Shown here piece after piece: positions 21,766 to 30,688 of a DNA stretch of 64,000 nt. This DNA is from Flavobacteriales bacterium (lineage in GTDB: Bacteria > Bacteroidota > Bacteroidia > Flavobacteriales_D > Crocinitomicaceae): NCBI GenBank assembly GCA_947447525.1, contig CANFJL010000004.1, positions 124,001-188,000 of the forward strand, in the 5' to 3' direction. The notes under the pieces were generated by a model. It was not told where the DNA came from. It worked only from the letters and a program-made list of their open reading frames with translations, and did not search any database. Positions within the stretch are counted from its first letter, which is position 1. Each line of letters opens with the position of its first letter. The position numbers were made by a program, and so were the translations under genes.

Positions 21766-23471
21766 TAAAATTTCAAGAGTTTATAGATCAAATTACCGTT
21801 CTAAATAATGCTGAAGATTTAGTGATCTTAGGAAAAGAGGCTGGTGCAATCCGAACAGATTTCGAAGATTATTTATTGCATCAAGAAGGGCAATCCCAAA
21901 TATTAAAAATTGAAGCTAAAGAAAAAGGTGAAGCATTTGAAGCTTTGGACTTTCAAACGATAAAAGAATCCTTTTACTTGATTTACAATCAATTTCAAGA
22001 AAGAAGAAAACAACAAGTAGCTTTAAAAACGACTCTTGAGAATGAGAATTTAAGACTTAAGAGAAGTTTAATTCTGCGATTAAAGGAAATTATTGAAGGA
22101 GAAGAAAATATTTCCGCGGCATTTAATGCTTATAAAGAAATCCAAGAAACTTGGAAGAAAATAGGCGATATTCCCCGCGATAAAAGAGATGAAATTCAAA
22201 AAGAGTATTCTAGAATTCTAGAAATATTCTTTTATACCATGAAAATTTATCGAGAGATTAAGGATCATGATTATAAAAGAAACACTCAATTAAAACAAGG
22301 GATCATTCAACGCCTACAGCAACTAAGAAATACTTCAGGAGCCATTCGTGATTTAGAATCTAATTTAAGAATCTTGCAGGATGAGTGGGAAGATATTGGA
22401 CCTGTAGCTCAAGAAGAATGGGAGGTAATCAAATCCAGTTATTGGGAGGCAGTTCGCTCTATTTATGATAAAATTAATAAGCATTATGATGAGCAAAGAA
22501 CTGTTTTAGCAGCTAATATTGATCAAAAGAAAGCTTTGATTTTATCCCTTGCTGAGATTGTCGCTGCGAGCACATCAGAAATGAACCCTAAATCTTGGGA
22601 TAAAGCAAGCCAAGAGGTAATAAAATTGCAAGACCATTGGAAGAAGATTGGAGCAGGTGCGAAAAAGGAAAATGAAGCGGTTTGGAAAGAATTCAGAGCA
22701 TTGTGTGATCAGTTTTTTGATGCGAAAAAGGCAGTTAATAAAGATGCAGAGGCTATTTTTAAAAGTAATGCAGAAAAGAAAAAAGCACTTATAGCTGAGG
22801 TAGTGCTTATTCAAACTTCAACTGATTGGAAAAACGCTGCAGAAAAAATAATCAAATTTCAAAAAGCTTGGAAGGAAATTGGTAATGCTGGACAAAGATT
22901 TGAAAACAAACTTTGGTCGGAATTTAGAGCTGCATGTGATGTGTTTTTTAATGCAAGAACGCTAGCCAATAAAGAACAAGATGACGCATTACTTGTTAAT
23001 TTGAAGGCGAAGGAAGAATTAATTTCTGAAATTGAAAATTATGTGGTCAGTGAAAAAAGCTTGGCTTTATCTGATTTTAAGCAATTCAGTCAAAGATTCG
23101 CCGCTTTAGGTCATGTTCCTGCAGCAAAAAAAGAAAGTATTTATAATTCTTATAAAAAAGCGTTGGATGAAAAGTATAAGGCCCTAAAATTAGAAGGTAA
23201 TGAGCGTTCTGCTGTTTTGTTTTCGGTTAAATTAGAAACTATAAATTCAAGTCCAGATAGAAGTAAGTTATTGCAAAAAGAACGTTTTGATATCAAGAGG
23301 CAAATTGATGTGCTGACTTCGGAGATGCTTCAATATGAAAATAATTTAGGCTTTTTCGCTAAATCAAAAGGCGCTGATGTATTGCGCAAAGAAGTGGAAC
23401 AAAAAATTGATAAATCGAAGGAAGAAATATTGCGTTTAAAAACTAAATTAAAATTAATCCCTAATGAATAG
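21762..23471 (+). CDS. DUF349 repeat protein
   Basis: Repeated WKKIG-type DUF349 units (ETWKKIGDIPRDK, DEWEDIGPV, DHWKKIGAGAKKENEAVWKEFRALCDQFF, KAWKEIGNAGQRFENKLWSEFRAACDVFF). Confidence 0.9.
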   Translation: MIKFQEFIDQITVLNNAEDLVILGKEAGAIRTDFEDYLLHQEGQSQILKIEAKEKGEAFEALDFQTIKESFYLIYNQFQERRKQQVALKTTLENENLRLKRSLILRLKEIIEGEENISAAFNAYKEIQETWKKIGDIPRDKRDEIQKEYSRILEIFFYTMKIYREIKDHDYKRNTQLKQGIIQRLQQLRNTSGAIRDLESNLRILQDEWEDIGPVAQEEWEVIKSSYWEAVRSIYDKINKHYDEQRTVLAANIDQKKALILSLAEIVAASTSEMNPKSWDKASQEVIKLQDHWKKIGAGAKKENEAVWKEFRALCDQFFDAKKAVNKDAEAIFKSNAEKKKALIAEVVLIQTSTDWKNAAEKIIKFQKAWKEIGNAGQRFENKLWSEFRAACDVFFNARTLANKEQDDALLVNLKAKEELISEIENYVVSEKSLALSDFKQFSQRFAALGHVPAAKKESIYNSYKKALDEKYKALKLEGNERSAVLFSVKLETINSSPDRSKLLQKERFDIKRQIDVLTSEMLQYENNLGFFAKSKGADVLRKEVEQKIDKSKEEILRLKTKLKLIPNE

Positions 23472-24135
23472 TTTTGTTAATGCCTTATTATTGGCCCTTG
23501 CTTTTCCTCTTATGGCCTTGGCCATTGTAGTTGGATTTGATCTTCCTGTTGAATTTTTAAAATCATCAGGAAAACAACTTTCTTTTGCAGAAGAGGTTTT
23601 TTGGGCTTTGGCATTATTGATGGGAATTCTCTCCTTGCGCAGAAGCACCAAACGCTGGATGGGGATGAAAATAGTTACCAATACCAAACGATTTCTTTAT
23701 AATCAAGCCATAAGTCAGGCAAGAAAAAAAAGAGTAATTGTCTATAATTGTATTGAGACTGCAGTTCTTATTTTCCTCGCGCTTGGCATTTATGTACTTA
23801 CGGTTAAAGCCATTGTTCCAGCGCTTGTCTTAGGAGTATTTGCGCTTGATTCCTTAGTTTTTCTTATGGTTGGAAATAAAGATAGATTTCGAGTTGGAAT
23901 CTCATCAAAAGCCATCATCGTTGCAGATAGAGAAGTAATCGTAATTTATTTTGAAGGATTGAGAAAAGTAAGTGTGGATCAACAAACAATTTATTTTGAT
24001 TACATCAAAGACTTACAACTTTCTTTTCCAACAAATTGTATCTTAGATGAAAATAAAGCGGAAGCCTTACAAGTACTTCAGAATTCACTAGACAAAGATA
24101 AGGTGATGTTCTATAACATGAATGAATGGAAATAG
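23464..24135 (+). CDS. Hypothetical membrane protein
   Basis: Four likely TM helices; overlaps both neighbours, consistent with an operon. Confidence 0.65.
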   Translation: MNSFVNALLLALAFPLMALAIVVGFDLPVEFLKSSGKQLSFAEEVFWALALLMGILSLRRSTKRWMGMKIVTNTKRFLYNQAISQARKKRVIVYNCIETAVLIFLALGIYVLTVKAIVPALVLGVFALDSLVFLMVGNKDRFRVGISSKAIIVADREVIVIYFEGLRKVSVDQQTIYFDYIKDLQLSFPTNCILDENKAEALQVLQNSLDKDKVMFYNMNEWK

Positions 24136-25487
24136 TAAAAATTCTTATCGTAGAAGATGATATAGGATTTGCATATTTGGTGCAGCACCAACTCACTAAT
24201 TTAGGATTTCAACCTCAATTTATTCTCACCGTTCATACGCTAGCAGATGCCAGGTTAGCGCATTTAGAATTTGAAATTGATGTAATTTTACTAGACTTAA
24301 ATTTAAAAGAATCCCAGGGGATAGAAACTTTTAATGAAATTAATTCTATTTTCCCAAGTGCTTCAATTATTGTGCTTACAGGTTTAGATGAAAAAGCACT
24401 TGCATTAAATATAGTCGCGAAAGGAGCTCAGGACTATTTATTAAAAACAAATCTTTCCTCTCAAGTTTTAGAAAAGACCATTAATTATGGGATGCTTCGT
24501 AGAAGAGTCCGCATTGAACTTGCGAAATCTGAAAAAAAATACAAGGATGTTTTCCATAAATCACCACTTCCAATGCTTAAACTGGAAGGAAGCGAACTGA
24601 TAATCGTGATGGCGAATCAGGCAGCACTGGATTTATATAGCGCAAAAACAGAGGTTTTTATAGGACAATCTATTTATTCCTTTAATCAGTTTCCAGAGGA
24701 GAAGTTTATTGAACTCGAAACCTCTAATTCAATTCGAACCACTTTCAATTTCATTAGTATCGACCGAAAATTAAAAATAATTGAAATAGTCATTAACAAA
24801 TTGGAAGAAGGGGCCAATGATTTTATTGCCCTAATGATTGACAAAACAGAAGAGGCACTATTTGAGAAACAAAAATTCGATCTTATTAATCAAGCAGAAG
24901 AAAGGGAAAAGAAAAATATTGCAAGGGAATTGCATGATGGTTTAGGTCAGCAAATGGTTTTATTGAATTTATTGTTTCAAAATATTGATGCGAGTAAGGA
25001 ACAAGAAGCGCAAATGAATGACATTGGCTTGCTGCTTCAAACCTGCATCCGTGAAGTAAAGGAGTTGGCTTATGATTTATTGCCTCCAGAATTAGATAAA
25101 GGGTTTTTACACGCTATAGATCGATTGAAAAATCGAATCAATACGATTGGGAAAATAGAATTTGAATTGAATATTGGAAAAGAAATTTCAGAAAGTCATT
25201 TTGCTAATGTTGATAAATTCAATCTTTATCGAATTATCCAGGAAATTGTAAACAATACGCTCAAGCATTCAAAAGCAACAAAGATTATCTTTAAATTGTA
25301 TCAAAAAGAGAACAGTATTAATATTGAAATTATTGATAATGGGATTGGTTATGATAACGATACGGCTAAAAAAGGTATGGGAATTCAAAATATTCAGCAT
25401 CGATTAAAAATGTCAGGAATCAAAGGTGAATTGTTAAGTGCTCCCAATCAAGGCGTGAAGGTGAGATTGACATTAAGCGTCGGTTAG
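24126..25487 (+). CDS. Receiver-PAS-HisKA_3-HATPase sensor kinase
   Basis: REC: VKILIVEDDIG...VILLDLNLKES; PAS-like region; HisKA_3 ARELHDGLGQQMVLLN; HATPase NNTLKHSKATK...DNGIGYD, GMGIQNIQHR. Confidence 0.92.
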   Translation: MEIVKILIVEDDIGFAYLVQHQLTNLGFQPQFILTVHTLADARLAHLEFEIDVILLDLNLKESQGIETFNEINSIFPSASIIVLTGLDEKALALNIVAKGAQDYLLKTNLSSQVLEKTINYGMLRRRVRIELAKSEKKYKDVFHKSPLPMLKLEGSELIIVMANQAALDLYSAKTEVFIGQSIYSFNQFPEEKFIELETSNSIRTTFNFISIDRKLKIIEIVINKLEEGANDFIALMIDKTEEALFEKQKFDLINQAEEREKKNIARELHDGLGQQMVLLNLLFQNIDASKEQEAQMNDIGLLLQTCIREVKELAYDLLPPELDKGFLHAIDRLKNRINTIGKIEFELNIGKEISESHFANVDKFNLYRIIQEIVNNTLKHSKATKIIFKLYQKENSINIEIIDNGIGYDNDTAKKGMGIQNIQHRLKMSGIKGELLSAPNQGVKVRLTLSVG

Positions 25488-25488
25488 T

Positions 25489-26478
25489 ATGATAAAGCAA
25501 AAAATATTAATAATTCGTTTAAGTTCTATTGGAGATATTGTGCTGACTTTTCATGCGCTAAGATGTCTGAAGGAACAACTCCCTCATGCAGAAATTCATT
25601 TTCTTACCAAACCAGTATATAAGGAATTGTTGCTTTCTTGTAAACATATCGATCATTTGATTTTACTTGAGGCTGATATTAAAAATACCCGTAAAACCAT
25701 TAAAGCGCAGAACTTTACCCATATTATCGATTTACATAATAATCTGCGCACGCGACGCTTAACTTTTGGATTAAAGCAAGTAATAGTAAATAGATTCAGG
25801 AAATTGAATCTTAAAAAATGGATACTCACGAGTTTTAAAATAGATAAGTTACCCCAAAAACATATTGTAGATCGATATATTGACACCCTGTCTGCACTCG
25901 GTGTAATAAATGACCATAAAAACACTTCGTTTCAAATTCCTAGTGCTGAGGAGATATCCCTAGAATCTTTAGATATATTACCTCAAGAATATTTGACGGT
26001 TGTACTTGGCGCTCAATTTAGGACAAAAAAATTTCCTACGCATTTACTCCTAAAAACACTTTTGTCCTATTCTCGTCCAGTTGTCTTACTTGGAGGAAAA
26101 GATGAAATGCAGGCTGCAAATGAAATTCAAGAGGCTTTATCTTCTCAGAAAATTATCAATCTCTGCGGTAAATTAAGTTTATTAGGCTCAGCAAGTGTAA
26201 TTAAACAATCGGGTAATGTATTGACTAATGACACAGGATTAATGCATATTGCAGCTATGTTTGACGTTCCGATTGTTTCTGTATGGGGAAATACAGTTCC
26301 ATCTTTAGGCATGTATCCCTATCGTCCAGGAAAGGAAAACTCCGTAAAAATTCATGAAGTTTTAGGATTGAATTGTCGCCCTTGTTCTAAAATTGGACAT
26401 CAAGAATGTCCCAAAGGACACTTTAATTGCATGGAAAAACAAGATATTGCTGCAATTGCAAAGGATCTTAATTTTTAG
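25489..26478 (+). CDS. Glycosyltransferase family 9 (ADP-heptose:LPS heptosyltransferase-like)
   Basis: KILIIRLSSIGDIVLTFHALRCLKEQLP; NDTGLMHIAAMFDVPIVSVWG. Confidence 0.92.
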   Translation: MIKQKILIIRLSSIGDIVLTFHALRCLKEQLPHAEIHFLTKPVYKELLLSCKHIDHLILLEADIKNTRKTIKAQNFTHIIDLHNNLRTRRLTFGLKQVIVNRFRKLNLKKWILTSFKIDKLPQKHIVDRYIDTLSALGVINDHKNTSFQIPSAEEISLESLDILPQEYLTVVLGAQFRTKKFPTHLLLKTLLSYSRPVVLLGGKDEMQAANEIQEALSSQKIINLCGKLSLLGSASVIKQSGNVLTNDTGLMHIAAMFDVPIVSVWGNTVPSLGMYPYRPGKENSVKIHEVLGLNCRPCSKIGHQECPKGHFNCMEKQDIAAIAKDLNF

Positions 26479-27875
26479 TTCCAAATACTCCCTAAAAACG
26501 CATTGACTTTTTCCAATACCGCAGGAGAAATGGTTTCTTCTAGTGCACCATATTCTGTTATGTTTCCCGTCAAGCAATTTTGAAATAAATGGTTCAAATT
26601 TGGCATTTCAAGAATTTGTTTTGTTTTTCCTGGGTTATTGACATTTAATTCAATTGCCGCTAAATTCTCTTTGCTAGGAACTTGTAAATCTTTACTACCA
26701 TTCAAAGCAAGAACATTACATTTTACTTTTTTAAGATCTACCCCTGGGTCATATCTTAAAAAATAGAACATCCAAGGATTGATAAAGGCAACTAAATTTT
26801 GTTCAATAAACTCAGTTTTTCCGCCATAAGTTGCTAGAGTGCTTTTGCTCAATGTTTTACTAATTTTCTTCAATCTTTTTTCAACCGCTACTTTAGCACT
26901 TTCTAAATCATTTGCCTGTTTAATAAGATCAAATAAACTTCTATTTGTTACTGTATTTTCTTTTATCTCCTCAGCATTCACTTGATTCACTTTTGCTATT
27001 AATTCTTGTTGCATCAATAACAATTGATCCCCAGGTATTCCAGGCCCAGCCAACATGATTATCGCATTAATACTTGGATCATTCGCTGCCATCATAGCCG
27101 CAATCATCGCTCCCTCACTGTGTCCAGCTAGAGCAATTTTATTAGAATCTATTTCTTTCCTCGTTTTTAAATAAGCTAAAGCAGCTGCAGCATCGCTAGC
27201 GAAATCTGGTGAAGTAGCATGGTCAAATTTCCCACCTGATTTGGCAGTTCCCCGATCATCATATCGCAAAACAGCATATCCTTTTTTGGTGAGGTAATCT
27301 GCAATAACCAAAAATGGTTTATGGCCTAAAATTTCTTCATTTCTATCTTGTGGTCCACTACCACTAATTAAGATTATGGCAGGAAAAACCCCTTCTCTTT
27401 TTGGTAGGGTTAAGGTTCCTGCTAAATTAAAATCCCCATTTAACTGATGAAATTCTATTTCTTCTTCTAGATAAGGAAAGGGCGCATGAGGTTCTTGGGG
27501 TCTTAAGATTAATTTTTTCTCCACTTTTCCCCTGTTCAATTGCAGTGGCGCTTTGTATGCACCCTGTGCAAATTCACCAGATATGATGGTGTCCACCAAA
27601 AGACCTTTATAACTTAATCCAAGTTTAGATATTATTAATTCAAGTTTTCCATTTTCATAGCTTACTTTATCGGCTTTAATTCCAAAAGCCTTCTGATCCG
27701 GACTATCGAGACTACCCGAAAAAGAATTTCCTACTTTTTCAATATGGAAAATCAAACTTAGTTGTTGTCCTCCAATTGACAATATCCCGTTCCACTCACC
27801 AACGATGTTTTCTTGTGTATTTGCTCTAGTAAAAACAAATAGAAAAATTAAAAGTAAGTTGTAAATCTTTCTCAT
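26475..27875 (-). CDS. Secreted alpha/beta hydrolase
   Basis: GSGPQDRNE, YDDRGTAKSGG, ALAGHSEGAMIAAMMA (GxSxG); signal peptide. Confidence 0.9.
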   Translation of the reverse strand: MRKIYNLLLIFLFVFTRANTQENIVGEWNGILSIGGQQLSLIFHIEKVGNSFSGSLDSPDQKAFGIKADKVSYENGKLELIISKLGLSYKGLLVDTIISGEFAQGAYKAPLQLNRGKVEKKLILRPQEPHAPFPYLEEEIEFHQLNGDFNLAGTLTLPKREGVFPAIILISGSGPQDRNEEILGHKPFLVIADYLTKKGYAVLRYDDRGTAKSGGKFDHATSPDFASDAAAALAYLKTRKEIDSNKIALAGHSEGAMIAAMMAANDPSINAIIMLAGPGIPGDQLLLMQQELIAKVNQVNAEEIKENTVTNRSLFDLIKQANDLESAKVAVEKRLKKISKTLSKSTLATYGGKTEFIEQNLVAFINPWMFYFLRYDPGVDLKKVKCNVLALNGSKDLQVPSKENLAAIELNVNNPGKTKQILEMPNLNHLFQNCLTGNITEYGALEETISPAVLEKVNAFLGSIWN

Positions 27876-28387
27876 TAATCTAAAAATAGTTTCTTTAATT
27901 CAGTAGCTTCAGATGCTTTCATTTTACCAGCAATAATTAAACTAAGTTGCTTCCTTCTCAAGGCGCCTTCAAAGCGTTGAATTTCTTCTTCCGTTTCTGG
28001 CACCAATTCTGGCACTTGGATAGGACCTCCATTTTGATCAACCGCGACAAAAGTGTAAATAGCCTCATTGCATTTCTCTCTTTCTCCAGTAACTGGATCT
28101 TCAACAAATACATCGACAAAGATCTCCATGGAGGAGGAAAAAGATCGAGATACTTTTGCTTCTAGAGTTACTATGGAGGCAACTTTTATGGGTTTTTGGA
28201 AAGAAACATTGTTAACACTAGCAGTGACTACCACTCGTTTACAATGTCTATGCGCAGCAACACTTGAAATGACATCCATCCATGCTAAAAGTTGTCCACC
28301 AAATAAATTACCTAATGTATTCGTATCATTTGGTAATACTACAATTGTTGTAATTGATAATGTTTCTGAAGCAAGTCTTTTTTTCAT
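27875..28387 (-). CDS. Acyl-CoA thioesterase (hotdog fold)
   Basis: NTLGNLFGGQLLAWMDVISSVAAHRHC...VVTASVNNVSFQKPIKVASIVTLEAKV. Confidence 0.92.
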   Translation of the reverse strand: MKKRLASETLSITTIVVLPNDTNTLGNLFGGQLLAWMDVISSVAAHRHCKRVVVTASVNNVSFQKPIKVASIVTLEAKVSRSFSSSMEIFVDVFVEDPVTGEREKCNEAIYTFVAVDQNGGPIQVPELVPETEEEIQRFEGALRRKQLSLIIAGKMKASEATELKKLFLD

Positions 28388-28510
28388 AGTGTAAAGTTAA
28401 TCTTAATCATTAAAATGAAACATCTCTTTTATAGATACTTTTTTATCTCCAAAAATTAATTAACTTTAAGGCACTTAAAAATAAAATTAATTTTTTTATC
28501 TCCATATACT

Positions 28511-30688
28511 ATGAATAAAATCTTATTTTCTATACTTGCTGTCGCTCAAATATTTGCTTTTAATGCGCAGAAAACAAACACTTTTGATCCTTCCAATGCT
28601 AGAGAAGGAGAACAGGTGGAATATTGTATTACCCACAAAAAAATGAATCAAATTTTAAGTAATCCTGCTAATGTATTAATAAAAGGACAGGATGATGCTG
28701 AAACCATATTGAATCAAAAAAAACCAATTGAAAAAGGTACTATTTATAAAATTCCGGTTGTGTTCCATGTATTACACATAAATGGAGTAGAGAATATTTC
28801 AGATGAGCAAATCTATGATGCTTTGGCAATTCTTAATCGTGATTATAGAAGATTAAATTTGGATGCGGATAATGTACACGTAGATTTTCAAGGTATGCCG
28901 ACAGATGTTGAAGTAGAATTTGTACTTTCAACTAAAGCTCCAAATGGTGCTTGTTTTAAAGGAATTACTAGAACCATGAACGCACTGAGTTATGTAGGTG
29001 CTGATGGAAACGCACAAGTGACGGCAATTCAAAATGGGAATGATGTTTATCAAGGAAATTGGCCAGGAAATAAATATTTAAATATTTTTATTTGTGGCGA
29101 AATTGGAGGCGCAGCAGGATATACAACAAATCCAGGTGGTTGGTCTGCCAATCAAATGACCAATGGAATTTGGGTACTTCATGATTATGTTGGATCCATT
29201 GGAACCAGTTCGGTCGGCACTTCTAGAACCCTTACCCATGAGGTTGGACATTGGTTAAATTTAAGTCATACTTGGGGAAGTAATAATAACCCAGGCACTG
29301 CTTCAAGCTGCTCAACAGATGATGGAGTAAATGACACACCAGATTGTATAGGTGTAACGGCTTGTTTATTGAATTCAAATACTTGCAGTAATGATAATGC
29401 TTATTGGGGTGGAGTTGACAAAAGAGACAATGTTGAAAATTACATGGATTATTCTTATTGTTCTAAAATGTTCACTGCAGGTCAAGTAGCTCGGATGAGA
29501 ACAGCTCTTTTATCAAATAATACAGGTAGAGCAAATTTATGGACAAGTGCTAATTTAAGTGCAACGGGTGCAACAGGAGTGATGACTTTGTGTGCTGCTG
29601 ATTTTACCGCTAACAAAACAACAGTATGTTTAGGGGAGCAAGTTCAATTTGCTGATGATTCTTACAATGCTGTAACGGGATTGTCATGGAGTTTTCCAAA
29701 TGGTACCCCATCTACTTCTACTATTGCAAATCCTTTGGTGAGTTATGCTCAACCAGGTCTTTATTCTGTAACGCTTACTGCTACAGATGGAACAACAAAC
29801 GATACGGAATTAAAAACAAATTACATTCGAGTTCTTCCTGCTCCTTCAGTGTTGCCCTTTTGGGAAGGATTTGAGTCTTATACCTCATTGGCTAATTTGA
29901 CCAATTGGGAAGTGACAAATATTAATAATAACAATGCCTTTACCATCGAATCTACTACAGCTCATTCAGGTACAAAATGTGCTAAATTGGTAAACTTTGG
30001 TCAAGCACCTTCTAATATCGACGAATTAATTTCAGCTCCAATTGATTTAAGTGTTATTCCATCTACAGGAATTGTGACCTTAAGCTTTAGATATGCTTAC
30101 AGAAAGAAAACAACAGCTGATTATGAATACTTAAAAGTATTTATCACTGCAGATTGCGGTAATAATTGGGTACAAAGAAAAACTTTGGGTGGATCTCAAT
30201 TGTCAAGTACTGCTGTCTCAACGTCGTGGGCACCAAGCTCAATTAATGATTGGGTTACAGTGCACATGACGAATGTTACTAATGCCTATTTCACTAGTAA
30301 TTTCAGAATGAAATTTAAGTTCGAAGGTGAGGGTGGAAATAATTTTTATCTAGATGACATAAACTTATATTCAGGAGCACCATCAGATGTTGTTGTACTC
30401 GCTTCTGGCGCCGGATTAGATGGAGTTTCAAATGGTATTGATTTTGTTGAACTTTTCCCAAATCCTGCAGATGATGAGGTTAATTTGAAATTTACTTCAT
30501 CCAACCAAAAAGATGTTGTTTTTGAAATCGTTGATTTAACAGGAAAGTCTATTCAAAAACACTTGGTTAAAGCTGCACAAGGAAATAACCTAGTTATGTT
30601 TGACACAAAAAATATGGCTGCAGGTTCTTATTTTGTTAAGTTCAAAACAGAGGGTCAAATTCAAACACTTCAATTTGTTATTAAGTAG
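28511..30688 (+). CDS. M43 (pappalysin/cytophagalysin-type) zinc metalloprotease with PKD domain and T9SS sorting domain
   Basis: THEVGHWLNLSHTWG (HExxHxxxxxH), Met-turn region NYMDYSYCSKMFT; PKD region; C-terminal LFPNPADDEVNL...GSYFVKFKTEG sorting domain. Confidence 0.94.
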   Translation: MNKILFSILAVAQIFAFNAQKTNTFDPSNAREGEQVEYCITHKKMNQILSNPANVLIKGQDDAETILNQKKPIEKGTIYKIPVVFHVLHINGVENISDEQIYDALAILNRDYRRLNLDADNVHVDFQGMPTDVEVEFVLSTKAPNGACFKGITRTMNALSYVGADGNAQVTAIQNGNDVYQGNWPGNKYLNIFICGEIGGAAGYTTNPGGWSANQMTNGIWVLHDYVGSIGTSSVGTSRTLTHEVGHWLNLSHTWGSNNNPGTASSCSTDDGVNDTPDCIGVTACLLNSNTCSNDNAYWGGVDKRDNVENYMDYSYCSKMFTAGQVARMRTALLSNNTGRANLWTSANLSATGATGVMTLCAADFTANKTTVCLGEQVQFADDSYNAVTGLSWSFPNGTPSTSTIANPLVSYAQPGLYSVTLTATDGTTNDTELKTNYIRVLPAPSVLPFWEGFESYTSLANLTNWEVTNINNNNAFTIESTTAHSGTKCAKLVNFGQAPSNIDELISAPIDLSVIPSTGIVTLSFRYAYRKKTTADYEYLKVFITADCGNNWVQRKTLGGSQLSSTAVSTSWAPSSINDWVTVHMTNVTNAYFTSNFRMKFKFEGEGGNNFYLDDINLYSGAPSDVVVLASGAGLDGVSNGIDFVELFPNPADDEVNLKFTSSNQKDVVFEIVDLTGKSIQKHLVKAAQGNNLVMFDTKNMAAGSYFVKFKTEGQIQTLQFVIK

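Noticed and set aside
28068-28394. + strand 108-aa ORF over the acyl-CoA thioesterase gene
   Set aside because: Fully antisense to a well-supported hotdog thioesterase; no homology-like pattern.
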